From Polaromonas jejuensis NBRC 106434 (GTDB lineage: Bacteria > Pseudomonadota > Gammaproteobacteria > Burkholderiales > Burkholderiaceae_C): DNA of 64,000 nt. Under the pieces are notes generated by a model. That model made no database searches and was not told the DNA's origin. It saw nothing but the letters and a program-made list of their open reading frames with translations. Each line of letters begins with the position of its first letter. Position 1 is the stretch's first letter. Of the stretch, positions 8,846 to 18,069 are shown piece after piece. Location: NCBI RefSeq assembly GCF_001598235.1, contig NZ_BCYO01000002.1:342416-406415 (forward strand), read 5' to 3'. Both the position numbers and the translations under genes were made by a program.

Positions 8846-9106
8846 GCGACTTGCTCAACCGCTTGGCTTCGTCGTCCACAGAGGGCCCGCACCAGATCCG
8901 ACCCGATGACGATGCTCACCAGGCCATGTCGCCGGGGGTGGTGCCTATGATGCGATCGGGCGTCACCCCGTAATGAGTTTTAAGGCGGCGCCCTCCGGAT
9001 TCGTCATGGATAGCCGGATTTATTGTCTGTGTGCGGACAATTTATGTTTGTTGAATTGCGCTGAAGCCTGACCCAATGGGTCAGATTTCAACGGAATCCA
9101 ACACAT

Positions 9107-9271
9107 CGGGGCATTTCCATCCTCGCGCTGACTGGCAACTCGGATGAGCTTGATGTCAAAACCGCCCTGAGGGCTGGTATGAATGGCTGCATCCTGAAGT
9201 CCGGCGACATGAAGTTGCTGCAAGGCAAAATCCTGGAAGTTCTGACGGCAACAGCGCAGCGTCAGAGTAGT
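9107..9271 (+). pseudogene. C-terminal fragment of a response-regulator receiver domain
   Basis: The plus-strand frame reads ISILALTGNSDELDVK... AGMNGCILKSGD. This is the second half of a CheY-like receiver domain: the ALT switch threonine, the AG.NG turn and the conserved lysine in the LK-S/P loop are all there. The N-terminal half with the phosphoacceptor Asp is missing, no start codon precedes it, and the frame ends at TAG 9269-9271. A decayed remnant. Confidence 0.55.
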
Positions 9272-9412
9272 TTGACGCCATGAAGCATCCCCATCGGCAA
9301 TGGCCGCTGGTCATATCGCCGCTGCCACAGCATCCATGCGCGGGGGCGGTCGGCGCGCGCGGCGGAGATTGGCGACAATAGGCCATCCACGACTTCCCCA
9401 CCCTATCCACTC

Positions 9413-9823
9413 ATGCGACTCCTCCACACCATGCTGCGCGTTGGCAATCTTCAGCGCTCCATCGACTTCTACACCCAGGTGCTTGGCATGAAGCTGCTGC
9501 GCACTTCGGAGAACCCCCAATACAAGTACAGCCTGGCCTTTGTCGGCTATGAAGGCAATCCGGCGCAGGCCGAGATTGAGCTGACCTACAACTGGGGCAC
9601 CGAAAGCTATGAGCTGGGCACCGCCTATGGCCACATTGCGCTGGGCGTGCCTGATGTCTATGCGGCCTGCGAAAAAATCAAGGCGGCGGGCGGCAATGTC
9701 ACGCGCGAAGCCGGTCCGGTCAAGGGCGGCAAGACGGTGATTGCCTTTGTGACCGACCCGGACGGCTACAAGATTGAATTGATCCAGCGCGCAGAAGATG
9801 GCGGTGGCGCTGGCTTGCGCTAA
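9413..9823 (+). CDS. gloA: Lactoylglutathione lyase (glyoxalase I)
   Basis: Converts the methylglyoxal-glutathione hemithioacetal to S-lactoylglutathione in the cytoplasm. The 136-aa protein has all four metal ligands of the bacterial nickel-type enzyme at the same positions as E. coli GloA: His5, Glu56, His74 and Glu122. Start ATG at 9413 gives the canonical [11 protein letters not shown]-terminus. A Comamonadaceae-type repeat follows the gene. Confidence 0.95.
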   Translation: MRLLHTMLRVGNLQRSIDFYTQVLGMKLLRTSENPQYKYSLAFVGYEGNPAQAEIELTYNWGTESYELGTAYGHIALGVPDVYAACEKIKAAGGNVTREAGPVKGGKTVIAFVTDPDGYKIELIQRAEDGGGAGLR

Positions 9824-9834
9824 GGCTTACAGCG

Positions 9835-9900
9835 TTTGCTATTGTTTCAATAGCTGCTTGCACCCATTCCTACTGGGCTGGAAGCCGATTTCACTCATAA
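9835..9900. repeat. Dispersed short repeat, copy A (intergenic)
   Basis: An imperfect element containing GCTATTG...CAATAGCTGC and, about 12 bases on, CCTACTGGGCTGG and CCGATTTCA. Related sequences occur at about 13894, 17775, 22366 and 24290. This copy sits between the converging gloA and eda genes. Confidence 0.6.
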
Positions 9901-9926
9901 CCTTCCAGGTTTGAGCGCTCCCCGGC

Positions 9927-10589
9927 TCAAGCAGCCTGCCGCTGTAGCAAGCAGGCCTGCTGCGCCAGCGCGGTCACCTGGGCCCAATCGCCACGCGCCA
10001 GCGCCTCAGCGGGCGTGAGCCAGGAGCCGCCGACGCAGGCCACGTTGGGCAAGGCCAGAAACTCGGCCGCATTGGCCATGGACACACCGCCCGTGGGGCA
10101 AAACCTCACGTCGCCAAACGGCCCACCCCAGGCCTTGAGCATGGCCGGACCGCCGGCCTGCATGGCGGGGAAAAACTTCAGTTCCGTGAGGCCGTCTTCC
10201 TGCGCCATCATGATTTCGCTGCCGGTGGCCACGCCGGGCAGCAAGGCCAGGCCGACATCGCGACAGGCCTGGCCCACCGCGTGGGTGTAGCCCGGGCTGA
10301 CCGCGAAACGGGCGCCGGCCATGGCGCAGGCCTGCGCGTCGGCGGCGCTGCGCACCGTGCCGGCGCCGACCACGGCCTCGGGGACGTCACGCGCAATCGC
10401 TTCAATACAGGCCAGCGCCTGCGGCGTGCGCAGGGTGACCTCCAGCATGCGGATGCCGCCCGCCACGAGAGCGCGCGCCAGCGACACAGCCTGGCTGACA
10501 TCGCTCAGCACAATCACCGGAATCACGGGGGCGTCCCGCATCACTTGCAAGGCGGTCAATTTGCCGCTGACGTCCAGATTTACATCCAC
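9927..10589 (-). CDS. eda: 2-dehydro-3-deoxy-phosphogluconate aldolase
   Basis: Cleaves KDPG to pyruvate and glyceraldehyde 3-phosphate, the last step of the Entner-Doudoroff pathway. The 220-aa class I aldolase has the catalytic Glu50 in MLEVTLR and the Schiff-base Lys138 in TELKFFPA, with the phosphate-binding GGV segment near the C-terminus. Its start lies inside the 3' end of edd (10-base overlap), so the two are cotranscribed and probably translationally coupled. Confidence 0.95.
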   Translation of the reverse strand: MDVNLDVSGKLTALQVMRDAPVIPVIVLSDVSQAVSLARALVAGGIRMLEVTLRTPQALACIEAIARDVPEAVVGAGTVRSAADAQACAMAGARFAVSPGYTHAVGQACRDVGLALLPGVATGSEIMMAQEDGLTELKFFPAMQAGGPAMLKAWGGPFGDVRFCPTGGVSMANAAEFLALPNVACVGGSWLTPAEALARGDWAQVTALAQQACLLQRQAA

Positions 10590-12397
10590 GATAAAGCTCC
10601 TTCTTCAGCCGTCAGCGCGCGCTCGCGCATGCCGGCAAACAATCCCCGTCCCATGCCAATGCCGTTGCGCTGGCGCAATTCGGCCGGCATGACATCCAAT
10701 GGTCGCGCAGCCCATTCGGCCTGCGCGACCAACACCTGCAACTCGCCCGTGAGCGCGTCCACGCGGATCAGGTCACCATCGCGGACCTTGGCCAGCGGGC
10801 CGCCCGCGGCGGCCTCCGGCGACACATGAATGGCGGCCGGCACCTTGCCCGAGGCGCCGCTCATGCGGCCATCGGTCACCAGTGCCACCTTGAAGCCCTT
10901 GCCCTGCAACACCGCCAGCGGCGGCGTGAGCTTGTGCAGCTCCGGCATGCCGTTGGCCTGCGGGCCTTGCCAGCGCACCACGCACACCACATCGCATTCC
11001 AGCTCGCCGGCACTGAAGGCCAGCTGCAAGTCCTCCTGCGAATCGAAAACGCGGGCGGGCGCTTCGACCACATGCCGGTCATCGGGCACGGCAGACACCT
11101 TGATCACGCTGCGGCCCAGATTGCCCTGCAGCAGCTTGAGCCCGCCGGTGGGGCTGAACGGATGGGCGACGGGACGCACAATGGTTTCGTCTTTGGAGTC
11201 GCCCGCGTCATGCCAGGCCAGCGACGCGCCAGCCAGCGCCGGCTCACGCGTGTAGTCGCGAATGCCGCCTTCACGCACCGTCAGCACGTCTTCGTGCATG
11301 AAACCGGCGTCCAGCAATTCACGAATCACCAGCCCGGTGCCGCCCGCGGCCTGGAACTGGTTCACGTCGGCGCTGCCGTTGGGATAGACATGCGTCAGCA
11401 AGGGCACGACATCGGACAGGGCCGAAAAATCATTCCAGTCAATCACGATGCCCGCCGAATGCGCCACCGCCACCCAGTGAATCAGGTGGTTGGTGGAGCC
11501 GCCGGTGGCCAGCAGGGCCACCATGGCATTGACGATGGCCCGCTCATCCACGATCTGCCCAATCGGCGCAAAACGCCTGGACTTGATGATGCCCAGCACG
11601 GTGCGCGTTGCCTCGCGCGTGAGCTCGTCGCGCAACGCGCCGCCGGGCGCCACAAAGGCGGTGCCGGGCACATGCAGGCCCATGGCCTCGAGCAGCATCT
11701 GGTTGCTGTTGGCCGTGCCGTAAAACGTGCAGGTACCGGGGCTGTGATAGGACTTGAGCTCGGCCTCGAGCAAGCCTTCGCGCCCCACCAGCCCCTGGGC
11801 GGCCTGTTCGCGCACCCTGGCTTTTTCCTTGTTGGCCATGCCTGAGGGCATGGGTCCGGCCGGTACAAACACCGTAGGCAGATGGCCGAACTGCAGCGCG
11901 CCAATCAGCAGGCCCGGCACGATCTTGTCGCACACGCCCAGCATCAGCGCCGCATCGAACATGTCGTGCGACAGCGCCACCGCCGTGCCCATGGCGATCA
12001 CATCCCGGCTGAACAGGCTCAGTTCCATGCCGCTGGTGCCCTGCGTGACGCCGTCGCACATGGCGGGCACACCGCCTGCCACTTGCGCCGTGGCGCCATG
12101 CTTGCGGGCTTCGTCCTTGATCAGCGCGGGATAGCTTTGCAGCGGGGTGTGCGCCGACAGCATGTCGTTGTAGGCCGTGACGATGCCGATGTTGGGCGCG
12201 CGCTCGGTCACCACCTTGAAGCGGTCATCCAGCGGCATGCCGGCCACCGCATGCGCCAGGTTGGCGCAGCCCATGCGGTCCATGCTGGGCGCGCGCGTCA
12301 GATCGGCCTGCAATTGGGCCAGGTAGGCGCTGCGCGTGGGACGGCTGCGCTCGGCAATGCGGGCCGTGATGTCTGAAACTGCAGAGTGAAGAGCCAT
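10580..12397 (-). CDS. edd: Phosphogluconate dehydratase
   Basis: Dehydrates 6-phosphogluconate to KDPG, first step of the Entner-Doudoroff branch. The 605-aa protein belongs to the IlvD/Edd iron-sulfur dehydratases; CDGVTQG (Cys114) and GVCDKIVPG (Cys156) carry cluster ligands. It is the first gene of the edd-eda operon and is preceded by several GGTAAC/GTTACC hexamers that look like an operator. The gluconate genes at 60-63 kb would feed the same pathway. Confidence 0.95.
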   Translation of the reverse strand: MALHSAVSDITARIAERSRPTRSAYLAQLQADLTRAPSMDRMGCANLAHAVAGMPLDDRFKVVTERAPNIGIVTAYNDMLSAHTPLQSYPALIKDEARKHGATAQVAGGVPAMCDGVTQGTSGMELSLFSRDVIAMGTAVALSHDMFDAALMLGVCDKIVPGLLIGALQFGHLPTVFVPAGPMPSGMANKEKARVREQAAQGLVGREGLLEAELKSYHSPGTCTFYGTANSNQMLLEAMGLHVPGTAFVAPGGALRDELTREATRTVLGIIKSRRFAPIGQIVDERAIVNAMVALLATGGSTNHLIHWVAVAHSAGIVIDWNDFSALSDVVPLLTHVYPNGSADVNQFQAAGGTGLVIRELLDAGFMHEDVLTVREGGIRDYTREPALAGASLAWHDAGDSKDETIVRPVAHPFSPTGGLKLLQGNLGRSVIKVSAVPDDRHVVEAPARVFDSQEDLQLAFSAGELECDVVCVVRWQGPQANGMPELHKLTPPLAVLQGKGFKVALVTDGRMSGASGKVPAAIHVSPEAAAGGPLAKVRDGDLIRVDALTGELQVLVAQAEWAARPLDVMPAELRQRNGIGMGRGLFAGMRERALTAEEGALSWM

Positions 12398-12433
12398 GGG
12401 TACACCTTATTGCCAGGAGCGGCATGTAACTTT

Positions 12434-12500
12434 ATTACCGACCTTATGGTAACTGGTAACGGATGCATTTTCCTGCCGCATGGTTACTGAGCGGTTACCA
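12434..12500. promoter_or_regulatory. Clustered GGTAAC/GTTACC hexamers upstream of edd
   Basis: Within 66 bases upstream of edd lie TTACC (12435-12439), GGTAAC (12448-12453), GGTAAC (12455-12460), GGTTAC (12482-12487) and GGTTACC (12493-12499). Pairs form both direct and inverted repeats. The clustering is unlikely by chance and suggests an operator for a carbohydrate-responsive repressor; which one is not known. Confidence 0.5.
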
Positions 12501-12595
12501 AAATCGGCACTCCACTCTTGTGGCGCCCAAACGGGCCGCAGCGGTAAAAGCCTGCCCCGACACTTTGGCCGGAACAGGCCATGCCGTCGCGGCGC

Positions 12596-13162
12596 TTATT
12601 GCAGCCTGATTTCCACGCGCCGTGCTTCAGCGCTGTTGCCACTGTCAGCCATCTGCTCGGGCTTTTTGAGTTCGATCTGCTGCTCGGCAACGCCCGCCGC
12701 CATCAGCGCCTCGCGCACCGCCACCGCACGCTGCTTGGCCAGCGCCGCATTTTGGGCGGCGTTGCCGGTAGCGTCATGAAAACCCGAGATCACCAGCTTG
12801 CGGCCCGACCTGGCGGCTTTGATCAGATCGACCAGCGCTTCGCCAGCGCCCGCGGCAAGGTCGGCCTTGCCGGAGGCGAAGTAGAACTTCACCACGCCCT
12901 GCTCGACCTTGACGCTGGCCGCATCCGAAGCGGCCTGCGCGATTTGAGCGGCGCTCACGGGCGCCTCTGCGGGCGCCGCACTGGCCGGCTGGGAAGGCAA
13001 AACCGCAGGGACAACGGCGACGCCGGGCGCGGTGGAAACGACGCGGGAGTGACGCAGTTGGTAAACACCAAAGGCGAGAACGCCCATCACGATAAACGCG
13101 ACCAGGCCAAAAACGAGCGTCAAGGCCAGACGCTGCTGACCATCATTGTCCTGAGAAAACAT
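12596..13162 (-). CDS. OmpA/MotB-domain inner-membrane-anchored protein
   Basis: A 188-aa protein with a short cytoplasmic N-terminus, one membrane helix (about residues 13-35), an Ala/Pro-rich linker and a C-terminal OmpA-like peptidoglycan-binding domain (about 85-188; VKFYFASGKADL opening strand and the closing ARRVEIRL). It probably tethers the envelope to peptidoglycan. ATG 13162 was chosen because AGGAG lies 8 bases upstream; the longer frame adds an unlikely tail. It is divergent from the ChaC-like gene, 46 bases apart. Confidence 0.82.
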   Translation of the reverse strand: MFSQDNDGQQRLALTLVFGLVAFIVMGVLAFGVYQLRHSRVVSTAPGVAVVPAVLPSQPASAAPAEAPVSAAQIAQAASDAASVKVEQGVVKFYFASGKADLAAGAGEALVDLIKAARSGRKLVISGFHDATGNAAQNAALAKQRAVAVREALMAAGVAEQQIELKKPEQMADSGNSAEARRVEIRLQ

Positions 13163-13208
13163 CGCCCGACTCCTGTCATGAAAACTCAGCGCATTGTAAA
13201 GTGCGGCT

Positions 13209-13820
13209 GTGGAAAATTCAGTCAACCCGGACCCTTCTTCCCTGCGCAATCCAGCCCATATGCTGGAGGCGGTCGAGCGCGAGTGGGGCGGCCAAAGCGA
13301 TCTGTGGATTTTTGCCTATGCCTCGCTGATCTGGCGGCCCGAATTCGACTTTGCGGAAGAACGCTTTGCCACCCTTCACGGCTACCACCGCGCGCTGAAG
13401 ATGTGGAGCCGCGTCAACCGCGGCACGCCCGAATGCCCCGGCCTGGTGTTCGGCCTGCTGCCCGGCGGCAGCTGCAAGGGCCTGGTCTTTCGCATCCCGC
13501 GGCACCGCGTGGCCGCCGCCCTGCCCGCCTTGTGGGACAGGGAAATGCCCAACGGCGTGTATGACCCGAAATGGTTGCGCTGCCGGACGGCGTCAGGCCA
13601 GGCCAAGGCAGACGTGAAAGCGCTGGCCTTCACGCTGTCAAAGCGCAGCCCCAGCCATACCGGCGTGCTCAGCGAAGACCGGTACCGGCAGATTTTTTCA
13701 GACTCCTGCGGACGCTACGGCACGACCCGCGATTACGCCCAGCTGACCTACGACAAACTGCGCACCCTGGGCATTGAGGATCACGCACTGGGTAAGCTGC
13801 TCGCGCTGGTCAGCGACTAA
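13209..13820 (+). CDS. ChaC-like gamma-glutamylcyclotransferase
   Basis: A 203-aa protein of the ChaC/GGCT family, which cleaves glutathione or gamma-glutamyl peptides to 5-oxoproline and Cys-Gly. The N-terminal FAYASLIWRPEF segment (about 35-46) matches the substrate-loop signature YGSLIW. A GTG start at 13209 is given; ATG 13260 is an alternative that would remove the leader. Its product, 5-oxoproline, is the substrate of the PxpABC enzyme encoded at 31-34 kb. The 3' end overlaps the converging nucleotidyltransferase gene by 11 bases. Confidence 0.82.
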   Translation: MENSVNPDPSSLRNPAHMLEAVEREWGGQSDLWIFAYASLIWRPEFDFAEERFATLHGYHRALKMWSRVNRGTPECPGLVFGLLPGGSCKGLVFRIPRHRVAAALPALWDREMPNGVYDPKWLRCRTASGQAKADVKALAFTLSKRSPSHTGVLSEDRYRQIFSDSCGRYGTTRDYAQLTYDKLRTLGIEDHALGKLLALVSD

Positions 13821-14361
13821 ACAGCATTTCCGCGCGACGCAGGTCGTCCAGCGTGTCAATGTCGGTCACGGTGCCAACGTCATCGGTCGCCACAAACGCT
13901 ACTGAATTGATAGCCTCCTGCGCCCGTACTATCTGGGCTGCACCCTGATTTCCCTTTAAAAGCAGGAGCGCTGGGGCGCATGCCGCCGAAAACCGCACCG
14001 GATGCCCGCGCTGGCCCTGGTACAGCGGCACCGTGACCGCACTAGGCGGCGCCAGGGCGATGGTACGCAGGGTTTCGCTACGGATGAGGGGCAAATCGGC
14101 CGGCAGAATTAACCAGCCTGCAGCATCTCTTGTGGCCCTGACGCCGGCCGCGATGGAATCCCCCATGCCAGGGTTTGCGGCGGCGGGCAGCACCACATGG
14201 TGCGGCAAACCGCTGGCCTGCACGGCATCCAGCACATGGTCGAGCACGCGCTTGCCGGCCAGCAGGGCCTGGAGTTTGTGCACGGTGCCGCCCGACGCGG
14301 CAAAGCGCTCGCCGCGGCCGGCGGCCAGAACAATCACCACGGGAAGACCCGACTGAGGCAT
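13810..14361 (-). CDS. MobA-like NTP transferase (MocA family)
   Basis: A 183-aa nucleotidyltransferase with the N-terminal signature VLAAGRGERF, a Lys-containing HKLQALL and the metal-binding LPADLPLI. Relatives transfer CMP or GMP to the molybdenum cofactor. ATG 14361 places the signature at the usual distance; an upstream in-frame ATG adds 20 unusual residues. Near the C-terminus the coding sequence contains a dispersed repeat (about 13894-13963) that encodes the NQGAAQIVRAQEAINSV stretch, so this part of the protein may be repeat-derived. Confidence 0.8.
   Translation of the reverse strand: MPQSGLPVVIVLAAGRGERFAASGGTVHKLQALLAGKRVLDHVLDAVQASGLPHHVVLPAAANPGMGDSIAAGVRATRDAAGWLILPADLPLIRSETLRTIALAPPSAVTVPLYQGQRGHPVRFSAACAPALLLLKGNQGAAQIVRAQEAINSVAFVATDDVGTVTDIDTLDDLRRAEMLFSR
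13894..13963. repeat. Dispersed short repeat, copy B (inside the MocA-like gene)
   Basis: Contains GCTACTGAATTGATAGC, then CTGCGCCCGTACTATCTGGG and CTGATTTCCC, in the same order and spacing as copy A at 9835. It stays in frame in the host gene. Confidence 0.55.
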
Positions 14362-14438
14362 GAAGGAATGATCCGGTAAGGGGATGGTGAAGGCGCAGGG
14401 GGCGTGATTTCTGCGCTTCAATCTCTATACTCGCAAGT

Positions 14439-15092
14439 ATGTCAGAGCACCTCTCCTCCTCCATCGCCGACCTCCGCAAAAGCTATGAGCGCGCCGAGCT
14501 CAATGAAGATGCCTCGCAGGCCGATCCCTTGAAGCAGTTCGAGCAGTGGCTGGACGAAGCCATCGCGGCGCAGCTACCGGAACCGAACGCCATGACGCTG
14601 GCCACCGTGGCCAGCAACCTGCGCCCGTCCACCCGCATCGTGCTGGTCAAGGGCTTCGATGAACGCGGCATTGTGTGGTTTACCAACTACGACAGCCGCA
14701 AGGGTCGGGAACTCGCCGGCAACCCCTATGCGGCGCTGCAGTTCCACTGGGTGGAGCTGGAACGCGTGGTGCGCATCGAAGGCGTGGTGGAAAAAGTCTC
14801 GGCCGAAGAAAGCGATGCCTACTACAACAGCCGGCCGCTGGACTCCCGCATTGGCGCCTGGGCCAGCCCGCAAAGCGAAGTGATCACCAGCCGCAGCGTG
14901 CTGGTGGCCAATGCGGCCAAGTACGGCGCGAAATTTTTATTGCAGCCGCCGCGCCCACCGCATTGGGGGGGTTACCGCCTCAAGCCCGACAACTGGCAGT
15001 TCTGGCAGGGCCGCAAAAGCCGCTTGCATGACCGGCTGCGCTATACGCTGCAGGCCGACGCCAGCTGGTTGCGCGAGCGCCTGGCGCCCTAA
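14439..15092 (+). CDS. pdxH: Pyridoxamine 5'-phosphate oxidase
   Basis: FMN enzyme that oxidises pyridoxine or pyridoxamine phosphate to PLP, the cofactor of the aminotransferases later in the window. The 217-aa sequence has the FMN-binding [12 protein letters not shown], the NYDSRKG loop and the C-terminal signature (PHWGGYRL...[13 protein letters not shown]) ending in RLAP as in the family. Divergent from the MocA-like gene; it converges with folK and overlaps its end by four bases. Confidence 0.96.
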   Translation: MSEHLSSSIADLRKSYERAELNEDASQADPLKQFEQWLDEAIAAQLPEPNAMTLATVASNLRPSTRIVLVKGFDERGIVWFTNYDSRKGRELAGNPYAALQFHWVELERVVRIEGVVEKVSAEESDAYYNSRPLDSRIGAWASPQSEVITSRSVLVANAAKYGAKFLLQPPRPPHWGGYRLKPDNWQFWQGRKSRLHDRLRYTLQADASWLRERLAP

Positions 15093-15628
15093 GCAGCCAG
15101 CGGCCCCAGCCGCGTTATGGCCTGGTGACTAACCGCCTCGAGCTGTTCGGCGCTCACCTGGTCCGGGGCAATTTCAGCCAGCGGCACCAGCACAAACGCC
15201 CGCTGCGTCATGCGCGGGTGCGGCAGCGTGAGGCGCGCGGAGTCCATCCGGGCGCTGCCATACAAAAGCAAATCCAGATCCAGGGTGCGCGGCGCATTGC
15301 GGTAAGGCCTTTCGCGCCCGGCTTGCTGCTCCAGTTGCTGCAACTGGTCCAGCAGCGCGGGCGCGCTCAGGCCGGTTTCCAGCGCCACTACGGCATTGAA
15401 ATAGTCGGCCCCCGGCGCCCGAAGCTCGCTGCCTGAATCGGTGTCCAATGGCGCGGTTTTATAAAGACTCGACGCTTGCCGGACCTGCGTGAGCGGCAAC
15501 TGCTGCATGGCCCTGAGCGCCTGCCGCAGCGCCGCCACGGCATCGCCCAGATTGGCCCCCAGGGCAACGTAGGCGCTCACCCAGCCGGGATGGCTGGCGG
15601 CGTCAGGCGCAGGCTCGCCCTTGTGCAT
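15089..15628 (-). CDS. folK: 2-amino-4-hydroxy-6-hydroxymethyldihydropteridine pyrophosphokinase
   Basis: Transfers pyrophosphate from ATP to the pterin in folate synthesis. The 179-aa protein has the N-terminal VALGANLGD and the family signature [18 protein letters not shown]. It lies 14 bases after pcnB and is the last gene of the perM-hda-HAD-pcnB-folK series, an arrangement common in Burkholderiales. Confidence 0.95.
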   Translation of the reverse strand: MHKGEPAPDAASHPGWVSAYVALGANLGDAVAALRQALRAMQQLPLTQVRQASSLYKTAPLDTDSGSELRAPGADYFNAVVALETGLSAPALLDQLQQLEQQAGRERPYRNAPRTLDLDLLLYGSARMDSARLTLPHPRMTQRAFVLVPLAEIAPDQVSAEQLEAVSHQAITRLGPLAA

Positions 15629-15642
15629 GACCGTTACCCGCC

Positions 15643-17244
15643 TCAGGCGTTGGATGCATCCGGCGAAGGCTGGTCGCCCGCGCCTTCTGCCGCGGCGCGG
15701 TTCACGGGTTTACGGCGCCGGCGGCGCTTTTTGGCCGGGGCCGCCTCGCCAGTCTCTGCAGAGTTCTCGGCCAGTTCATGCGTGGTGCGCACAGCCGGTG
15801 AACGGCCGGCCTCCGCATCCGTCCGCTTCACGCGAACCCGGGCTTGCTGCGGTTTTTGCAATTGCGCCTGGCGCACCGCTTCGATCATGGCATGACGTTC
15901 ATCGTCATAGGCGGTGCTGAATTTTTCCCACCACTCGGCCAGCTCGGTATCCACCTCACCGGTCTGCGCACGCAGGCGCAGGAAGTCAAAGCCGGCACGA
16001 AAGCGCGGCTGCTCCAGCAGCGAGTACGGCGCGCTGCCCACGCGCTTTTCAAAGCGCGGCTGCATGGTCCAGATCTCGCGCATGTCGGTGCCCAGCTTGC
16101 CGCGGCCCGAGACATCGCCAATCTTGGCGTTGAAGGCATCGTCAATGGCATCCTGCAGCGCCGGCATGAGATGCTCGCCGCGCTTTCTGCGCTGCTCCCA
16201 GCCGGTGCGCACATCGGACCACAGCACGCAGGACAGCAAAAAGCTGGGCGCCACCGGCTTGCCCTCGCCAACGCGGCGGTCGGTGTCTTTCAGCGCGAGG
16301 TTCAGGAAGGGCTCGTGGGCAGCGTCCACCACCACGTCGAGCAGCGGGTAAATGCCGGTGCCCAGGCCCAGGGTCTTGAGCTGCTCGATGCTGGCCAGCG
16401 CATGGCCGGTTTGCAGCAGCTTGAGCATTTCATCAAACAGGCGCGACTGCGGCACGTCGGCCAGCAGGCCGCGCATCTCGCGCAGCGGGGCGGCGGTTTT
16501 CTCTTCAAACTGGAAGCCCAACGCGCTGAGCTTGGCGCCAAAGCGCACGGCGCGGATGATGCGCACCGGGTCTTCACGGTAACGCACGGCCGGGTTGCCA
16601 ATCATGCGGATGATTTTTTTCTTGGCGTCGCGTATGCCGTGGTGGTAGTCGACCACGATCTGCGTTTCCGGGTCGTAGTACATCGCATTGATGGTGAAGT
16701 CGCGGCGCGCGGCGTCTTCTTCCATCGGACCCCAGACGTTGTCGCGCAGCACCCGGCCCGACGCATCGACGGCATGCTTCATGCCGGCGAGCTCGCTCTT
16801 GCTGGTGCGCTCGTTGCCGCCCACCTGGCTTGCCTGGCTGCTGTCCAGATGGGCACGGAAGGTCGAGACCTCGATGACCTCATGCTCGCGGCCGCGGCCA
16901 TAAATCACGTGGACGATGCGAAAGCGCCGGCCAATGATGAAGGCCCGGCGGAACAGGGACTTGACCTGCTCGGGCGTGGCATCGGTGGCCACATCGAAGT
17001 CCTTGGGGCGCAGGCCGACCAGCAGGTCGCGCACGGCGCCGCCCACGATGTAGGCCTCAAAGCCGGCCTGCTTGAGGGTGTGCACCACATCCATGGCGCG
17101 CTCATCGACCAGTTGGGGGTCGATCCCGTGTTCCTTGTGGCCTATGTCCTGGCGTTTGCCGAAGGGTGATTTTTTGGCCCGTTTGGAGCCGGACTCCGTG
17201 CTGTCTGATTTGCCAAACAGCTTGTCGATAAATTTTTTGATCAT
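15643..17244 (-). CDS. pcnB: Poly(A) polymerase I
   Basis: Adds 3' poly(A) tails to RNA, marking it for decay. The 533-aa protein has the nucleotidyltransferase signature AYIVGGAVRDLL and the catalytic KDFDVATDATPE (about residues 60-95), the RRFRIVHV region, and a basic Ala/Arg-rich C-terminal tail (AKKRRRRRKP) expected to bind RNA. Start ATG 17244 gives MIKKFIDKLFG. It is separated from the upstream HAD gene by 96 bases. Confidence 0.95.
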   Translation of the reverse strand: MIKKFIDKLFGKSDSTESGSKRAKKSPFGKRQDIGHKEHGIDPQLVDERAMDVVHTLKQAGFEAYIVGGAVRDLLVGLRPKDFDVATDATPEQVKSLFRRAFIIGRRFRIVHVIYGRGREHEVIEVSTFRAHLDSSQASQVGGNERTSKSELAGMKHAVDASGRVLRDNVWGPMEEDAARRDFTINAMYYDPETQIVVDYHHGIRDAKKKIIRMIGNPAVRYREDPVRIIRAVRFGAKLSALGFQFEEKTAAPLREMRGLLADVPQSRLFDEMLKLLQTGHALASIEQLKTLGLGTGIYPLLDVVVDAAHEPFLNLALKDTDRRVGEGKPVAPSFLLSCVLWSDVRTGWEQRRKRGEHLMPALQDAIDDAFNAKIGDVSGRGKLGTDMREIWTMQPRFEKRVGSAPYSLLEQPRFRAGFDFLRLRAQTGEVDTELAEWWEKFSTAYDDERHAMIEAVRQAQLQKPQQARVRVKRTDAEAGRSPAVRTTHELAENSAETGEAAPAKKRRRRRKPVNRAAAEGAGDQPSPDASNA

Positions 17245-17340
17245 GATCTTCTGAAACTATGCGGGACAGACCGCGCCGCCCCCGCCCGATGAACACGGGA
17301 AGGCCGCCGCTGTGTGGCAAAAAGCGCTGTCCCCAGCTGG

Positions 17341-18069
17341 CTAAAACAGGTCAAGTATGCGCCATCCGCGCTCGGTGGCCAGCGCACGCAGGCGCTCGTC
17401 CGGGTTGGTGGCGACCGGATGCGTGGCTTTTTCGAGCAGCGCCAGGTCGTTCATGGAGTCGGTGTAAAAGGTGGTTTCCACATCGTCCCAGCTCAAGCCG
17501 CGGGCCGCCAGCCATTGTTCCATGCGCGTGACCTTGCCCTCGCGGGCCGAAGGCGTACCCCTGATTTCACCGGTGAGATTGCCCTGGGCGTCCCGCTCAA
17601 GCTCCACCGCAATCAGCTCGCTGACGCCAAAGGCCTGGGCAATCGGCCGGGTCACGAACTCATTGGTGGCGGTGACTATCACCAGCTCATCACCGGCCGC
17701 GCGGTGCTGTTCGACCAGCGCCCGCGCCTGCCTTGTGATGGTTTTCAGCACCACTTCGCCCATGAATCGGGCGTGAGCAGCTATCGAATTGGTAGCACCC
17801 TGCTCGCGTATGGCTTGCGTGGCGAACCGCACATAGTCGTGAATATCGAGCGTTCCGGCCCGGTAATGGGCAAAAAATTCGGCGTTGCGGCGCTTGAATT
17901 CGGTGGCGTCGCACCAGCCCAGCGCGATGGTGAACTCACCCCACTCATAGTCCGAATCGATAGGAATCAGGGTGTGGTCAAGATCGAACAAGGCCAGCCT
18001 GGTACGAGCCGCCCCGGCTTTTTCCGCCTGCCCCGCACCCGCTTTGTCAGCATTCACCTGAACTGTCAT
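17341..18069 (-). CDS. HAD-IB family phosphatase (SerB-like)
   Basis: A 242-aa HAD hydrolase with motif I LALFDLDHTL (nucleophile and acid/base Asp), motif II in VIVTATNEF, and motif IV FYTDSMNDLALL. Subclass IB includes phosphoserine phosphatase; the true substrate here is not shown. Its ATG overlaps the hda stop by four bases. A partial dispersed repeat (about 17775-17815) lies inside the coding sequence without breaking the frame. Confidence 0.85.
   Translation of the reverse strand: MTVQVNADKAGAGQAEKAGAARTRLALFDLDHTLIPIDSDYEWGEFTIALGWCDATEFKRRNAEFFAHYRAGTLDIHDYVRFATQAIREQGATNSIAAHARFMGEVVLKTITRQARALVEQHRAAGDELVIVTATNEFVTRPIAQAFGVSELIAVELERDAQGNLTGEIRGTPSAREGKVTRMEQWLAARGLSWDDVETTFYTDSMNDLALLEKATHPVATNPDERLRALATERGWRILDLF
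17775..17815. repeat. Dispersed short repeat, copy C (partial, inside HAD gene)
   Basis: Contains GCTATCGAATTGGTAGC followed by ACCCTGCTCGCG, matching the left arm of copies A and B. The right arm is not recognisable. Confidence 0.4.

Larger units (their letters stand above)
8793..9412. other. Gap with hairpin, small inverted repeats and a gene remnant
   Basis: About 620 bases. An 8-bp perfect stem (8822-8829 with 8838-8845) follows the LysR gene and could act in termination, though no T-run follows. ATTGTC/GACAAT (9022-9027, 9036-9041) and TGACCC/GGGTCA (9069-9074, 9078-9083) are further short inverted repeats. A response-regulator fragment lies at 9107-9271. The rest shows nothing recognisable. 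Confidence 0.5.

Noticed and set aside
9069..9083. TGACCC-AAT-GGGTCA as an insertion sequence end
   Set aside because: No partner end or transposase was found; the related GGGTCAGATTTC near 894 is too short to define an element.
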